This document shows, piece after piece, positions 30,465-37,576 of a stretch of DNA of 40,450 nt. The DNA lies in contig JBBJOI010000023.1 in assembly GCA_037721555.1 (NCBI GenBank), forward strand, positions 1 through 40,450, written 5' to 3'. The DNA is from Gaiellasilicea sp037721555. Its GTDB lineage: Bacteria; Actinomycetota; Thermoleophilia; Gaiellales; Gaiellaceae. Positions within the stretch are counted from its first letter, which is position 1, and each line of letters opens with the position of its first letter. Under the pieces are notes generated by a model that worked only from the letters and a program-made list of their open reading frames with translations, searched no databases and had not been told where the DNA came from. A program made the translations under genes and the position numbers.

Positions 30465-30637
30465 CGACGCGCTTTCTGACCGGCCGCCCGCTGCCGCTGC
30501 AGGCCCCGACTGCTTTCGTTCGGATCCGGCCGCGCACGGCGCTCGACGGCCGCGTGCGAGCGTGCGGTGAACCGCGCCCCTCCAGCGGGCGTTGGCGTCG
30601 TAGCTGTGCTCATCCGCGTCGGCACGCGCGGCAGTAG
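30461..30637 (+). CDS. Possible small ORF between hemA and hemC
   Basis: A 58-codon frame opens with GTG 30461 in a GTGA overlap with the hemA stop and begins VTTRFLTGRPLPLQAP. The first half has a natural look, but the second half is Arg/Cys/His-rich like a shadow frame and overlaps the hemC start by 32 bases. I recognise no family. It may be a coupling leader for hemC or chance. Confidence 0.25.
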   Translation: MTTRFLTGRPLPLQAPTAFVRIRPRTALDGRVRACGEPRPSSGRWRRSCAHPRRHARQ

Positions 30638-31430
30638 GCTCGCTCTCACCCAGGCCGAGCACGCCGCTGACCTGCTGCGCGGTCCTGGGATCGAGATTGC
30701 GCTGGTCCCGATCACGACGGCCGGCGATCGCGACCGGACGAAGCCGTTCGGCCAGATCGGCGAGCGCGGCGTCTTCGTCAAGGAGCTCGAGGAGGCGCTG
30801 CTCGCGGGACGCGTCGACGTTGCCGTGCACTCGGCAAAGGACATGACCTCGACCGACACGGACGGTCTCGCCGTCGGAGCCTACCCACCGCGTGAGGATC
30901 CGCGGGACGCGCTCTGCGGCGCCGAGGAGCTGCGGCCGGGGATGCGCATCGGCACGGCGTCGGTGCGCCGCCGCGCGCAGCTGCTTGCACTCGAGCCGTC
31001 GTTGTCGATCGAGCCGCTGCGCGGCAACGTCGACACACGTCTCCGCAAGCGCCGCGAGCGGCGGCTGGACGCGATCGTGCTCGCCGCCTGCGGACTCGAC
31101 CGGCTCGGCCTGGAGCGTGAGATCGGCCTGCGCTTCGATCCACGGGAGCTACTCCCCGAAGCGGGTCAGGGTGCGCTCGCGCTGCAGGTGCGCGCGGGCG
31201 AGGAGGAACTCGTCGCCGGTGCGGACGACCACGAGACGAGGCGACGGGTCGAGGCGGAGCGGCGGTGCGTCTCGCTCATCGGAGGCGGCTGCCTCGCGCC
31301 GGTTGCCGCACACCATGACGGAGAGCGGCTGTCCGCCCTCGTAGCCGACGAGGACGGCGCCTGGATCGAGCGGAGATCGGGTGTGGACGCCGGCGCTGTT
31401 GCACGTGAGCTCCTCTCGGCCCTTCCGTGA
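30606..31430 (+). CDS. hemC: Porphobilinogen deaminase
   Basis: A 274-residue enzyme that joins four porphobilinogens into hydroxymethylbilane. I chose GTG 30606 since it gives the family N-terminus LIRVGTRGSRLALTQA; GTG 30567 is an alternative. Further marks are VFVKELEEALLAGRVDVAVH, SAKDM, GTASVRRRAQLL, the catalytic stretch RGNVDTRLRK and the dipyrromethane cofactor Cys, C229, in GGGCLAPVAAH. It overlaps hemD by GTGA. Confidence 0.94.
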   Translation: MLIRVGTRGSRLALTQAEHAADLLRGPGIEIALVPITTAGDRDRTKPFGQIGERGVFVKELEEALLAGRVDVAVHSAKDMTSTDTDGLAVGAYPPREDPRDALCGAEELRPGMRIGTASVRRRAQLLALEPSLSIEPLRGNVDTRLRKRRERRLDAIVLAACGLDRLGLEREIGLRFDPRELLPEAGQGALALQVRAGEEELVAGADDHETRRRVEAERRCVSLIGGGCLAPVAAHHDGERLSALVADEDGAWIERRSGVDAGAVARELLSALP

Positions 31431-32053
31431 GAGTGGTGGTGACGCGTCCGTGTGGGCAGGAGGTCGAGCTCGTCCGGCGACTGGAGGCACTGGGGCACGA
31501 GGTCACGCACTGCCCGCTCACCAGCATCGAGCCCCTGGGCGACGATCCGGTGGATGTCGACGACTACGACTGGGTCGTGTTGACGAGCGCCAACGGGGCG
31601 CGCGAGCTTCGGCGCCGCCTGCGCGGAACGCCACGCAGAGTGGCTGCGATCGGCCGCGCGACGGGCGAGGCGTGGGGGCCGGTCGACCTGGTGCCGGCGG
31701 TCTCCACACAGGAGGGCCTTCTGGCGCAGCTGCCTCGGCCCGCGGGTCGCGTCCTCCTCGCCGCCGCCGAGGGTGCTCGGCGGTTGCTCGTCGATGCGCT
31801 CGATGCCGACTTCGTGCCGCTCTACCGGACGCGGGAGCTCGAGCCGCCCAAGTTCCCGGAGGGCGACATCGTCGTGCTCGCATCGTCGTCCGCGGCGCGC
31901 GCCTACGCTCGTACGGGAGCCGCGACGCCGGCGATCTCGATCGGCCCGGAGACGACCACGGCTGCGCGAGGTGCCGGCGTCACAGTCCGCGCCGAGGCCG
32001 AGACACACGATCTGGAGGGCCTGGTTGCGGCGGTGCAGCGCCTGGCCGGTTAA
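31427..32053 (+). CDS. hemD: Uroporphyrinogen-III synthase
   Basis: A 208-residue protein of the HemD fold: two alpha/beta lobes, each starting with a Rossmann-like strand. MRVVVTRPCGQEVELVRRLE opens lobe 1, DWVVLTSANGARELRRRL matches the conserved family segment, and DIVVLASSSAARAYARTG is the second-lobe equivalent. ISIGPETTTAARGAG is the C-terminal motif. It is shorter than typical (about 250), as is seen in actinobacterial members. The function also fits the position after hemC with an overlapping GTGA start. Confidence 0.88.
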   Translation: MRVVVTRPCGQEVELVRRLEALGHEVTHCPLTSIEPLGDDPVDVDDYDWVVLTSANGARELRRRLRGTPRRVAAIGRATGEAWGPVDLVPAVSTQEGLLAQLPRPAGRVLLAAAEGARRLLVDALDADFVPLYRTRELEPPKFPEGDIVVLASSSAARAYARTGAATPAISIGPETTTAARGAGVTVRAEAETHDLEGLVAAVQRLAG

Positions 32054-32056
32054 CGT
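32051..32056 (+). promoter_or_regulatory. -10 element overlapping the hemD stop
   Basis: TAACGT begins at the hemD TAA stop, ends six bases before GTG 32063 and so predicts a leaderless message for the downstream gene. No -35 or Shine-Dalgarno is seen. Confidence 0.45.
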
Positions 32057-32062
32057 CGTGCC

Positions 32063-32866
32063 GTGTTCATCACGTTCCTGAGCGACTTCGGGCTGCAGGA
32101 CGACTTCGTCGGCACCTGCCACGGGGTGATCACGGGTATCGCGCCGGAGGCCCGGATCATCGATCTCACCCACGGGATCCCGCCGCAGCAGGTGTTGCAG
32201 GGCGCCCTCGTGCTGGCAAACACGCTCCCGTACATGCCCGCCGGGGTGCACCTCGCGGTCATCGACCCGGGTGTCGGCGGCGCCCGGCGCGCGCTCGCCC
32301 TGCGCGACGAGGACGGGCGCTTCTTCGTCGGACCCGACAACGGGCTGCTGCTGCCGGCCGCCGAGCGCGCGGGCCTCGCAGCGGCGCACGAGCTCGCCAA
32401 CCCGGCGTACGCGCTCAGCTCGATCTCCCGGACGTTTCACGGCCGCGACCTGTTCGCGCCGGCCGCGGCCTATCTCGCCCGAGGCGTGCCACTCGATGAG
32501 CTCGGCCCGCCGCTTGCCCACGACGCGCTCGTTCGGCTCGACCTGCCTCAGCCGGAGGTCGGCCAGTCGCGCATCGCGGCGACGATCCTCTATGTTGACA
32601 ATTTCGGCAACATCGCGCTGAACCTGACGCGTGAGCACGTGGATCGCGTCGGGATCGCGGCGGGCACGCAGGTGGAGCTCGAGCTCGGGGGAGAGCGCGT
32701 TTTCGCCGTCGCTGCGCGCACCTTCGCCGATGCGCGCGTCGGCGACATCATCCTCTATGAGGACAGCTACCGGAACATGTCCGTCGCGATCAGCGCCGGC
32801 AACGCCGCCGAGCTGCTGGGCGCGTACGCCGGGCAGAGCATCCGGATCAACGTGCTGCTCCCCTAG
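32063..32866 (+). CDS. SAM hydroxide adenosyltransferase (DUF62 family)
   Basis: A 267-residue enzyme of the fluorinase/chlorinase superfamily. The version without the halide loop uses water or hydroxide to split SAM into adenosine and methionine. The active-site set Asp-Arg-His is visible as D68 in VIDPGVGG, R75/R76 and H126 in FHGRD. TFLSDFGLQDDFVG is the N-terminal signature, and the C-terminal barrel begins near residue 170 with ILYVDNFGNIALNL. Its physiological role is not settled. It converges on a lipoprotein gene, and the two stops share CTAG at 32863-32866. Confidence 0.92.
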   Translation: MFITFLSDFGLQDDFVGTCHGVITGIAPEARIIDLTHGIPPQQVLQGALVLANTLPYMPAGVHLAVIDPGVGGARRALALRDEDGRFFVGPDNGLLLPAAERAGLAAAHELANPAYALSSISRTFHGRDLFAPAAAYLARGVPLDELGPPLAHDALVRLDLPQPEVGQSRIAATILYVDNFGNIALNLTREHVDRVGIAAGTQVELELGGERVFAVAARTFADARVGDIILYEDSYRNMSVAISAGNAAELLGAYAGQSIRINVLLP

Positions 32867-34047
32867 GCTTTGGGCCGGCGCTCGAGAGCTCGTACGATGG
32901 TTTCCATCCCCTGAAGCGAGTTGTAGGGATCGCTCCCGCCGAACCTCGGGGCGCAGGTGTAGCAGTACGGCATGTTGACCGCGACGACGACGCCGGGCAG
33001 GTAGACGTGCGCGAGGAAGCGGTCGAAGGGTGCGCCCGAGCAGGCCGCCGGCTCGACTCCGTAACCGGAATGGATGACGGCGCGGCCCTTCGGCAGAGCT
33101 ACCGTGCGGGCTCTCGCACACGGTGAGTCCCATACCAGACGCCCGAGCCGCGTCCCCAGAAACCGCTTCCAGGCCGCCGGGCGCCACAGGTCGAGTGTGA
33201 TGCCTCGTTCCCGCGGCTGAGCTGCTCCGTAGTCGATCTTGACCACGTTCCCGGGTCCGCCGCCCGGGGTGATGGGACCGAAGGTGTCTGCGAGCGTGAG
33301 CTCGTGGAGATCGCCCCCGGGTGCGAAGCTGCGCCCGAGCCAGTAGATGTCGATGCCGATCGCTGGATTGTCGAGTGCGACCTCCCGATCGTTCTCCTCG
33401 TCAGCGACGACAGGTTCCGGGTTCGCGATCCTCCCTTGCTGTTTGCGTGCGAGTCTCAGCGCCGCCTGGGGGCCTCCTTCGCCTCCGACCCCGCCGGCGA
33501 GCACGATCGCGACCACGCTGCGCGATCGCCACAGCACGACCGAGGCCGGCTGGCCGGCACGACCTCGTACGAGAGCCTCCGCGGAGAAGACCCTGGTCGC
33601 CGCGCCGATGCGGGCGTTCGTGCGCTCTTGAAGGCGACGTGCGCCCGTCGTGTACTCGACCAGCTCGCGACCCAGAGCAAACCCGGCTCGTGCGCCCTCC
33701 TCGTCGGCGAAGACGAGCGCGATGCTCTTGATCAGCGGCGGGTTCCCAGCCACCGACCTGAGCGGCCGGTAGAGCTGCTCGAACTCCTCAACGCACGCGG
33801 TAGGTCGCCGGTCGACCACGAGCGCGGCGAGACGCGCGGGAGCGCCTTCGACCCCGATGCCACAGCCGCTGTCGTCCCCTCTCTGATACCCGCCGGAGAG
33901 GTCGGACAGGCGTAGCGTCAGCTCGGCAGGATCGAGAGCGGCTGCTTCGGCACCTGTCGCGCTGGAGCCGCCGCAACCCAGGAGCACCGGCAGCAGGGCC
34001 AGGCAAACGAGGTACCGGGAAACCGAGGGAGTTCGGCGAGGCCTCAT
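32863..34047 (-). CDS. Lipoprotein of unknown function
   Basis: A 394-residue protein starting at ATG 34047, which gives a lipoprotein signal: basic RPRRTPSVSR, a hydrophobic core and lipobox VLLGC at about residues 21-25. The mature part has no family I recognise. It contains scattered Cys (DSGCGIGVEG, RPTACVEEFEQ, DSPCARAR, EPAACSGAPF and NMPYCYTCAPRFGG) that could form disulfides. A segment GFALGRELVEYTTGARRL resembles domains that sense or bind at the membrane surface, but this is weak. It is five bases downstream of the purine permease gene and may be cotranscribed. Confidence 0.75.
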   Translation of the reverse strand: MRPRRTPSVSRYLVCLALLPVLLGCGGSSATGAEAAALDPAELTLRLSDLSGGYQRGDDSGCGIGVEGAPARLAALVVDRRPTACVEEFEQLYRPLRSVAGNPPLIKSIALVFADEEGARAGFALGRELVEYTTGARRLQERTNARIGAATRVFSAEALVRGRAGQPASVVLWRSRSVVAIVLAGGVGGEGGPQAALRLARKQQGRIANPEPVVADEENDREVALDNPAIGIDIYWLGRSFAPGGDLHELTLADTFGPITPGGGPGNVVKIDYGAAQPRERGITLDLWRPAAWKRFLGTRLGRLVWDSPCARARTVALPKGRAVIHSGYGVEPAACSGAPFDRFLAHVYLPGVVVAVNMPYCYTCAPRFGGSDPYNSLQGMETIVRALERRPKA

Positions 34048-34052
34048 CGTGT

Positions 34053-35522
34053 CTAGATCCAGCTGAACGTCTCCTGCAGGAAGGGGACGAGGAAGTACAG
34101 GAGGAAGGCGACCGACGCGATCCACATGAACGGGTGCAGGTCGCGTGCGCGGCCCTGGGCGGTGCGGATGACTGCAAAGGCGAGGAAGCCGATCCCGATG
34201 CCATCGGTGATCGAGAACGTGAACGGCATGATCATGATCGTCAGCGCCGCCGCCAGGCCGGTGCCGAGATCGGTGAAGTCGATCCCCGCGAGCCGGCGGG
34301 GCTGGCGGCCCTCACGCTGTGCCTCCGCCTCGTCCTCCATCTCCGTGAGGGCCGACATCATCAGGAAACCTACGATGATGAGTGCGGGAGCCGTTGCCTG
34401 CGGAGGCACCATGCCGATGATCGGCGCGAAGAACATGAACGGAAAGAAGAGCGCGCCCGCGACAACCGCGACCCAGCCGGTTCGACCTCCGACGCCGACT
34501 CCCGACGCCGACTCGATGTAGGTCGTGGCCGAAGACGAGGACGCGGCGCCGCCGGCCACCGCGGCCAGCGAGTCGACGAGCAAGGGCTTCCGGATCTCGT
34601 GCATCCGTCCGTTCTCGTCCAGGTATCCGGCTTGTCGGCCGACCCCGACGAGTGTGCCCATCGTGTCGAAGAAGTCTGCGAGGAAGAGCGAGAACGCCCA
34701 GACGATCGCGGAGATGAACGCCAGCTCGGTGAAGGCGTCGAAGTTGAAGTTGCCGAGCAGCGTCAGGTCGGGCGTCTCGTAGACGTCGCCCGGCCAACTC
34801 GCGCCGGAGACGAAGCCGGCACCGCCTTCCGACGTCTCGTTGATGATCGTCGCAAGGATCGTCGTCGCCACGATCCCGATCAGCAGGTCACCGCGCACGC
34901 CTCGGGCTCGGAGCGCGATCGTGACCACGAGGCCGAAGAACGTCACGAGCACCGGCCAGGTCGTGAGCGGGGCGAGGTCGACGATCGTCCCGGTGCCGCG
35001 GACGACGAGGCCGGAGTTGACGAGGCCGATGAACGCGATGAAGAGACCGATCCCGATCGCAATCGCCTTCTTCAGGTCGAGCGGGATCGCATCCATGATC
35101 TTCTCGCGGGTTCCGGTCAGGACGAGGATCGTGACCGCGATCCCCTCGACGACGACGAGCCCCATCGCGGCCGGAAACGACAGACCCTCGCCCGCCACCA
35201 GGCTGAACGCGACGACCGCGTTCAGGCCGAGCCCGGGCGCGATCGCGTAGGCCTTGTTCGTGTAGAGGCCCATCAGGATCGTCATCACGCCCGCCACGAG
35301 GCACGTCACCGCGAGCACCTGGTTGAACGGGAGGCCGATCTCCTGTAGTCCCTCAATGCCGGCGAAGCTCAAGATCTGGGGATTGACGAAGATGATGTAC
35401 GACATGACGACGAAGGTGGTCGCGCCCGCCATCGTGTCTCGCGCGAGCGTTGTGCCGTGCTCGCCGAAGCGGAAGCGGCGCTCGAGGAAGCTCGACTCGA
35501 GGCGTGCCGCGTTGTCTGCCAT
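34053..35522 (-). CDS. NCS2-family purine permease, AzgA type
   Basis: A 489-residue proton symporter for adenine, guanine or hypoxanthine with about 12-14 helices. ATG 35522 is preceded by AAGGAGA. AzgA-type marks are FRFGEHGTTLARDTMAGATTF, NKAYAIAPGLGLNAVVAF (helix 3), ADFFDTMGTLVGVGRQAGYL (helix 8 region) and SASGVGVGGRTGWVAVVAG (helix 10). The upstream 160 bases show no purine riboswitch that I can recognise. The linked lipoprotein downstream has no obvious transport role. Confidence 0.93.
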   Translation of the reverse strand: MADNAARLESSFLERRFRFGEHGTTLARDTMAGATTFVVMSYIIFVNPQILSFAGIEGLQEIGLPFNQVLAVTCLVAGVMTILMGLYTNKAYAIAPGLGLNAVVAFSLVAGEGLSFPAAMGLVVVEGIAVTILVLTGTREKIMDAIPLDLKKAIAIGIGLFIAFIGLVNSGLVVRGTGTIVDLAPLTTWPVLVTFFGLVVTIALRARGVRGDLLIGIVATTILATIINETSEGGAGFVSGASWPGDVYETPDLTLLGNFNFDAFTELAFISAIVWAFSLFLADFFDTMGTLVGVGRQAGYLDENGRMHEIRKPLLVDSLAAVAGGAASSSSATTYIESASGVGVGGRTGWVAVVAGALFFPFMFFAPIIGMVPPQATAPALIIVGFLMMSALTEMEDEAEAQREGRQPRRLAGIDFTDLGTGLAAALTIMIMPFTFSITDGIGIGFLAFAVIRTAQGRARDLHPFMWIASVAFLLYFLVPFLQETFSWI

Positions 35523-35690
35523 GGACGTCTCCTTGAACTCGAGGGACGGACAGGGTGAGGATGAGCACAAACACGAACGAAATGCCAGTCCCAACCACAC
35601 GGCCTGCGCGGGAAAGATGCGCCTCGCCCCGCTCGTCTTAATGACGACCAGCCCCCGAGAGGAGCTCACGATGACCGAGCGGGGCAGGGC

Positions 35691-35935
35691 CGGTACTACG
35701 TCCTGAAGGAGGCCGAGCTCGTCGCGGACGACCTGCACCTGGGCCGCGCCGGCGGTCGCATCGCCGCCGAGGTGATCATCGGGCTGCTGGCGGCCGACCC
35801 GGGTTCGTACCTCGCGGCCGAGCCGCGCTGGCGGCCCACCCTGTCCGCTCGAGCTGGCGGCGGCGACTTCCGCATGACCGACTTCCTCACCTTCGCCGGT
35901 GTCGACCCCGCGAGCCGCGGGCAGCAGCGGGGTCG
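35691..35935 (+). pseudogene. Remnant C-terminus of an animal-type heme peroxidase
   Basis: About 80 codons in one frame match the end of bacterial myeloperoxidase-like proteins: YYVLKEAELVADDLHLG, then AGGRIAAEVIIGLLAADPGS, YLAAEPRWRPTL and FRMTDFLTFAGVDP. There is no start codon or upstream domain, the 5' side is the promoter region of the divergent permease, and the frame lacks its own stop and reads into tRNA-Phe. The catalytic His and heme-binding parts are missing. It is the tail left by a deletion. The stretch 35523-35690 holds only the permease leader. Confidence 0.7.
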
Positions 35936-35955
35936 CTACCGGAGAGTTCCTGTAG

Positions 35956-36028
35956 TGGCGAGAGCCGGACTTGAACCGGCGACACCACGGTTTTCAGCCG
36001 TGTGCTCTACCAACTGAGCTACCTCGCC
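35956..36028 (-). tRNA. tRNA-Phe (GAA)
   Basis: A full cloverleaf is present on the minus strand. The acceptor is GGCGAGG/TCTCGCC, the D arm is GCTC/GAGC, and the anticodon stem is CACGG/CCGTG with loop CTGAAAA (anticodon GAA). The T arm is GCCGG/CCGGC with TTCAAGT, and the discriminator is A. It is 73 bases long, and CCA is not encoded. Confidence 0.96.
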
Positions 36029-36071
36029 GCGTAACCATGCGCCTTTGCGTGGCCAAAACGCACGGCTAACG

Positions 36072-36077
36072 ATTCTA
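36072..36077 (-). promoter_or_regulatory. tRNA-Phe -10 element
   Basis: TAGAAT on the minus strand lies 43 bases before the mature 5' end. It is the best -10 match in the 110-base gap between tRNA-Phe and the TetR gene, which holds nothing else I can assign. Confidence 0.35.
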
Positions 36078-36138
36078 GCGACGTCATCGTGACAAGTCGC
36101 GGGTCACGGCGGCGATTCGTCAGCAGCCATCCCGGCCC

Positions 36139-36810
36139 TCAGTCCGGTCGGTTGGGAAGTCGGTGGAGTCCGAGTACGCCTGCGACGGCGCGTGCCGCGA
36201 GCAGCCGGTCGTGCGGTGCCTGTCCGGCGAGTCCGATGACGGTGCCCTCCAAGGCGCCGATGAGGGCGAGCGCGACGGTTCTACCCGGCGGGCCGGCGGG
36301 GATTGTCCCCGCCCTGCGCCCCAGGTTGATGAGGCGGGCGCAGCGCTTGATGAGCGATTCGGAGATCCGTTCGAGCTGACGGCCCACGGGATGATCCTGA
36401 CCGCCGAACTCGAGCCGCAGTGCGATCGCGACGCGGGCGACGTCGCGCCGGCAGTACACGGCATGACCGCGCGCCAGGGTGATGAGCGCAAAGACTGGAT
36501 CTGGCTCCATGTCAAGGAGCCCGCCGACCTCGCGCCGCCACGTCTCATCGACCCACTCGAGCACGGCCAAGGCAAGGTCTTCCTTGTCCTTGAACTGGTG
36601 ATAGAGCGCACCGCGGGTGTAACCGGCCTCACGTGCCACTTGCTCGAGGACGAGGTTTCCGTAGCCGTAGCGCGAGATCCCCCTCGCGGCCGACTCGAGT
36701 AAGGCGCTGCGAGTGCGTGCACTTCGCTCGGCCTGCGTTGAACGGCGATCGTTGGCCGACCGAGCCTTCGTCGGCGGCGGTGGCGCGCCTGGATTAATTA
36801 GTCCGAACAT
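36139..36810 (-). CDS. TetR/AcrR-family regulator
   Basis: A 223-residue repressor-type protein starting at ATG 36810. The HTH occupies about residues 48-78: LVLEQVAREAGYTRGALYHQ with the TetR mark YHQFKDKEDL. The C-terminal ligand domain reads AVLEWVDETWRREVGGLLDM and beyond, as in AcrR-like proteins. It diverges from a DUF2867 gene. An AACAT-N6-ATGTT palindrome overlaps its own start codon, so autorepression and control of the neighbour are likely. The predicted mRNA leader is about five bases. The ligand is unknown. Confidence 0.92.
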   Translation of the reverse strand: MFGLINPGAPPPPTKARSANDRRSTQAERSARTRSALLESAARGISRYGYGNLVLEQVAREAGYTRGALYHQFKDKEDLALAVLEWVDETWRREVGGLLDMEPDPVFALITLARGHAVYCRRDVARVAIALRLEFGGQDHPVGRQLERISESLIKRCARLINLGRRAGTIPAGPPGRTVALALIGALEGTVIGLAGQAPHDRLLAARAVAGVLGLHRLPNRPD

Positions 36811-36821
36811 GTATGTATGTT
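36806..36821. promoter_or_regulatory. Putative TetR operator
   Basis: AACAT-gtatgt-ATGTT is a palindrome covering the TetR start codon. It contains the TATGTATGT type of sequence seen in AcrR-like operators. A CCGAAC direct repeat flanks the area (36803 and 36828). Confidence 0.5.
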
Positions 36822-36827
36822 ATTGTA
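36821..36827. promoter_or_regulatory. Symmetric -10 heptamer shared by TetR and DUF2867 genes
   Basis: TATTGTA gives TATTGT on the plus strand (36821-36826) and TACAAT on the minus strand (36827-36822). Predicted starts are near 36833 and 36815, 18 bp apart, and the TetR palindrome abuts it. Confidence 0.5.
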
Positions 36828-36877
36828 CCGAACTCGATGCTGAACAAGTACGGCACCGAGCGAATCGAGGCTGGGTA

Positions 36878-37480
36878 ATGAGGCTCCCGAACACCGCGCA
36901 CACCTCCCGACCCTGGCGGATCCACGAGCTCACCCGCGACTTCCGGCTCGAGGACGTGTGGGCGCTGCCGACACCAGGCGGTCGGGACGACTTCCCCCGG
37001 CTTGTGCAAGGGATTGCCTCGGGCGACCCGGCGCGAGGCTCGTCGCGCGCCGTCCGCACGCTCTTCGCGATCCGGTGGAAGGTCGGGGAGCTGCTCGGTT
37101 GGGACAGGCCGGACGCCGGCCTCGGTTCCAGGGTGCCGTCGCTCCGTGACCGGTTGCCGCTGGACCTGCGCGACGCCCCAGCCGGCCCCGACTTCGACGC
37201 GCTCCCGTTCACCTCGCTCTACCTGCTCGACGACGAGTGGGCGGCGGAGATCGCCAACCAAACGATGCACGGGATTCTGCACCTCGGCTGGGTCCCGCAC
37301 GGGACCGGCGGCTACCGCGGCCAGATGGCCGTCTACGTGAAGCAAAACGGACTGCTCGGAACCGCTTATATGGCCGCGATCAGGCCGTTCCGGCACCTGA
37401 TCGTCTACCCGCCGATGATGCGACAGATCGGTCGTAACTGGCGGGCGCGCGCCGGCGATCCGACACCCGCGCACACCTAA
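36878..37480 (+). CDS. DUF2867 domain protein
   Basis: A 200-residue soluble protein starting at ATG 36878 (MRLPNTAHTSRPWRIHEL). DUF2867 is often found as the C-terminal part of short-chain-dehydrogenase-like proteins; here it stands alone. Recognisable are FRLEDVWALPTPGGRDDFPR, RTLFAIRWKVGELLGWD, ANQTMHGILHLGWV and the end GLLGTAYMAAIRPFRHLIVY. The function is unknown. It is divergent to the TetR gene and likely its main target. A reading frame open further upstream would cross the TetR promoter and is not favoured. Confidence 0.82.
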   Translation: MRLPNTAHTSRPWRIHELTRDFRLEDVWALPTPGGRDDFPRLVQGIASGDPARGSSRAVRTLFAIRWKVGELLGWDRPDAGLGSRVPSLRDRLPLDLRDAPAGPDFDALPFTSLYLLDDEWAAEIANQTMHGILHLGWVPHGTGGYRGQMAVYVKQNGLLGTAYMAAIRPFRHLIVYPPMMRQIGRNWRARAGDPTPAHT

Positions 37481-37536
37481 CGCCAGGTACTCGCCTGCGG
37501 GTGGCGGCTAAGCTACCTCGCCTCGCGAAGCGCGCG

Positions 37537-37570
37537 CGTAAGCGGTTGCTGAAACCGCTTACGTTACCCT
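37537..37570 (+). promoter_or_regulatory. LacI autoregulatory operators and lacI-type gene -10
   Basis: CGTAAGCGGTT (37537-37547) and AACCGCTTACG (37553-37563) are perfect 11-bp inverted arms. Each holds one AAnCGnTT LacI-family core (37540-37547 and 37553-37560), centres 13 bp apart. TACCCT (37565-37570) is a -10-like hexamer six bases before TTG 37577. The operators would block the promoter. Confidence 0.6.
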
Positions 37571-37576
37571 GAGCAC

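Noticed and set aside
31166..33187. A 673-codon minus-strand frame
   Set aside because: It is antisense to hemC, hemD and the SAM hydroxide transferase, which have intact motifs.
34134..35348. A 404-codon plus-strand frame
   Set aside because: Antisense to the AzgA-type permease; very rich in Asp, Glu, Arg and His, typical of the reverse of membrane-protein codons.
35523..35690. Possible purine or guanidine riboswitch before the AzgA-type permease
   Set aside because: I could not find the conserved junction or loop sequences of these classes. Only weak local stems are present.
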